NCBI GenBank assembly: GCA_947489825.1
Contig: CANLFL010000053.1
Coordinates: forward strand, 1 to 6,008
Direction: 5' to 3'
DNA from: Candidatus Nanopelagicaceae bacterium
Lineage (GTDB): Bacteria > Actinomycetota > Actinomycetes > Nanopelagicales > Nanopelagicaceae
Length of the DNA stretch: 6,008 nucleotides
The position numbers and the translations under genes are program-made. The notes under the pieces were generated by a model that saw only the letters and a list, made by a program, of their open reading frames with translations, did no database searches and was not told the origin of the DNA. Each line of letters opens with the position of its first letter. Within the stretch, counting starts at the first letter, position 1. Of the stretch, positions 5,878-6,008 are shown piece by piece.

Positions 5878-6008
5878 TGAGTTCTTTCCAAGCGCGGCAA
5901 GGCTCACTAAAGATTGTTGATGCTGCCAAAGTAGCTGCACGTGGCGCAATCTTTGTCACCGAAGCTCGTCTGCGCTCAATGCTCAAATGGGTCTGGCTCA
6001 TCATTGCA
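5877..6008 (+). CDS. Probable ABC-2 type transporter permease, 5' end only
   Basis: The first 44 codons of a gene that continues past the right edge. It opens with ATG sharing one base with the ATPase stop codon, with no ribosome binding site close by, so translation is probably coupled. The visible part is a basic, cytoplasmic-looking N-terminus (VAARGAIFVTEARLRSMLK) leading into LKWVWLIIA, the likely start of the first membrane helix. This layout is like NodJ/DrrB-type permeases, and the position directly after a NodI-type ATPase makes a permease partner very likely. Family membership rests mainly on context, since too little sequence is present. Confidence 0.7.
   Translation, partial: MSSFQARQGSLKIVDAAKVAARGAIFVTEARLRSMLKWVWLIIA

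Noticed and set aside
5801..6004. Open minus-strand frame of 67 codons at the right edge
   Set aside because: It is antisense to the end of the ABC ATPase and the permease start and shows no motif or start signal.

Overview
The window looks like chromosomal DNA of an actinobacterium with an unusually low GC content for that phylum. Hand counts on single 60-base lines range from about 37 to 58%. The clues are several protein genes whose start codon lies 5-6 bases after a TANNNT -10 hexamer with no room for a leader (leaderless genes are common in Actinobacteria), a tRNA gene without an encoded CCA, and tightly packed genes. A freshwater acI/Nanopelagicales-type genome (Planktophila-like) would fit, but that assignment is inference from composition and gene content only.

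Left part (1-3430, all minus strand): a sugar-acid cluster. Reading in the direction of transcription it holds an IlvD/Edd-family sugar-acid dehydratase closest to L-arabinonate dehydratase (1700-3409), a tRNA-Ser(GCT) with its own promoter (1541-1629), an SMP-30/gluconolactonase-family sugar lactonase (661-1518), and an aldose 1-epimerase-like mutarotase (start at 664, running off the left edge). Mutarotase, lactonase and dehydratase cover three steps of a non-phosphorylative sugar oxidation route: anomer interconversion, lactone opening to the aldonic acid, and dehydration to a 2-keto-3-deoxy acid. The sugar dehydrogenase and the later steps are not in the window and may lie beyond position 1.

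Centre (3410-3483): a short divergent promoter region. The dehydratase promoter points left and the aminopeptidase promoter points right; their -10 hexamers are about 50 bases apart.

Right part (3484-6008, plus strand): a compact run of an M24B Xaa-Pro aminopeptidase, a NodI/DrrA-type ABC transporter ATPase, and the first 44 codons of an adjoining membrane protein that is probably the ABC-2 permease partner. The spacing (9-base gap, then a 1-base overlap) suggests an operon.

All gene families here are known. The points most worth a second look are the repeated leaderless-start pattern, the start-site change it implies for the dehydratase, and the tRNA gene inserted in the sugar-acid cluster at a visible step in base composition. 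I found no mobile element, CRISPR array, or candidate for an undescribed system.
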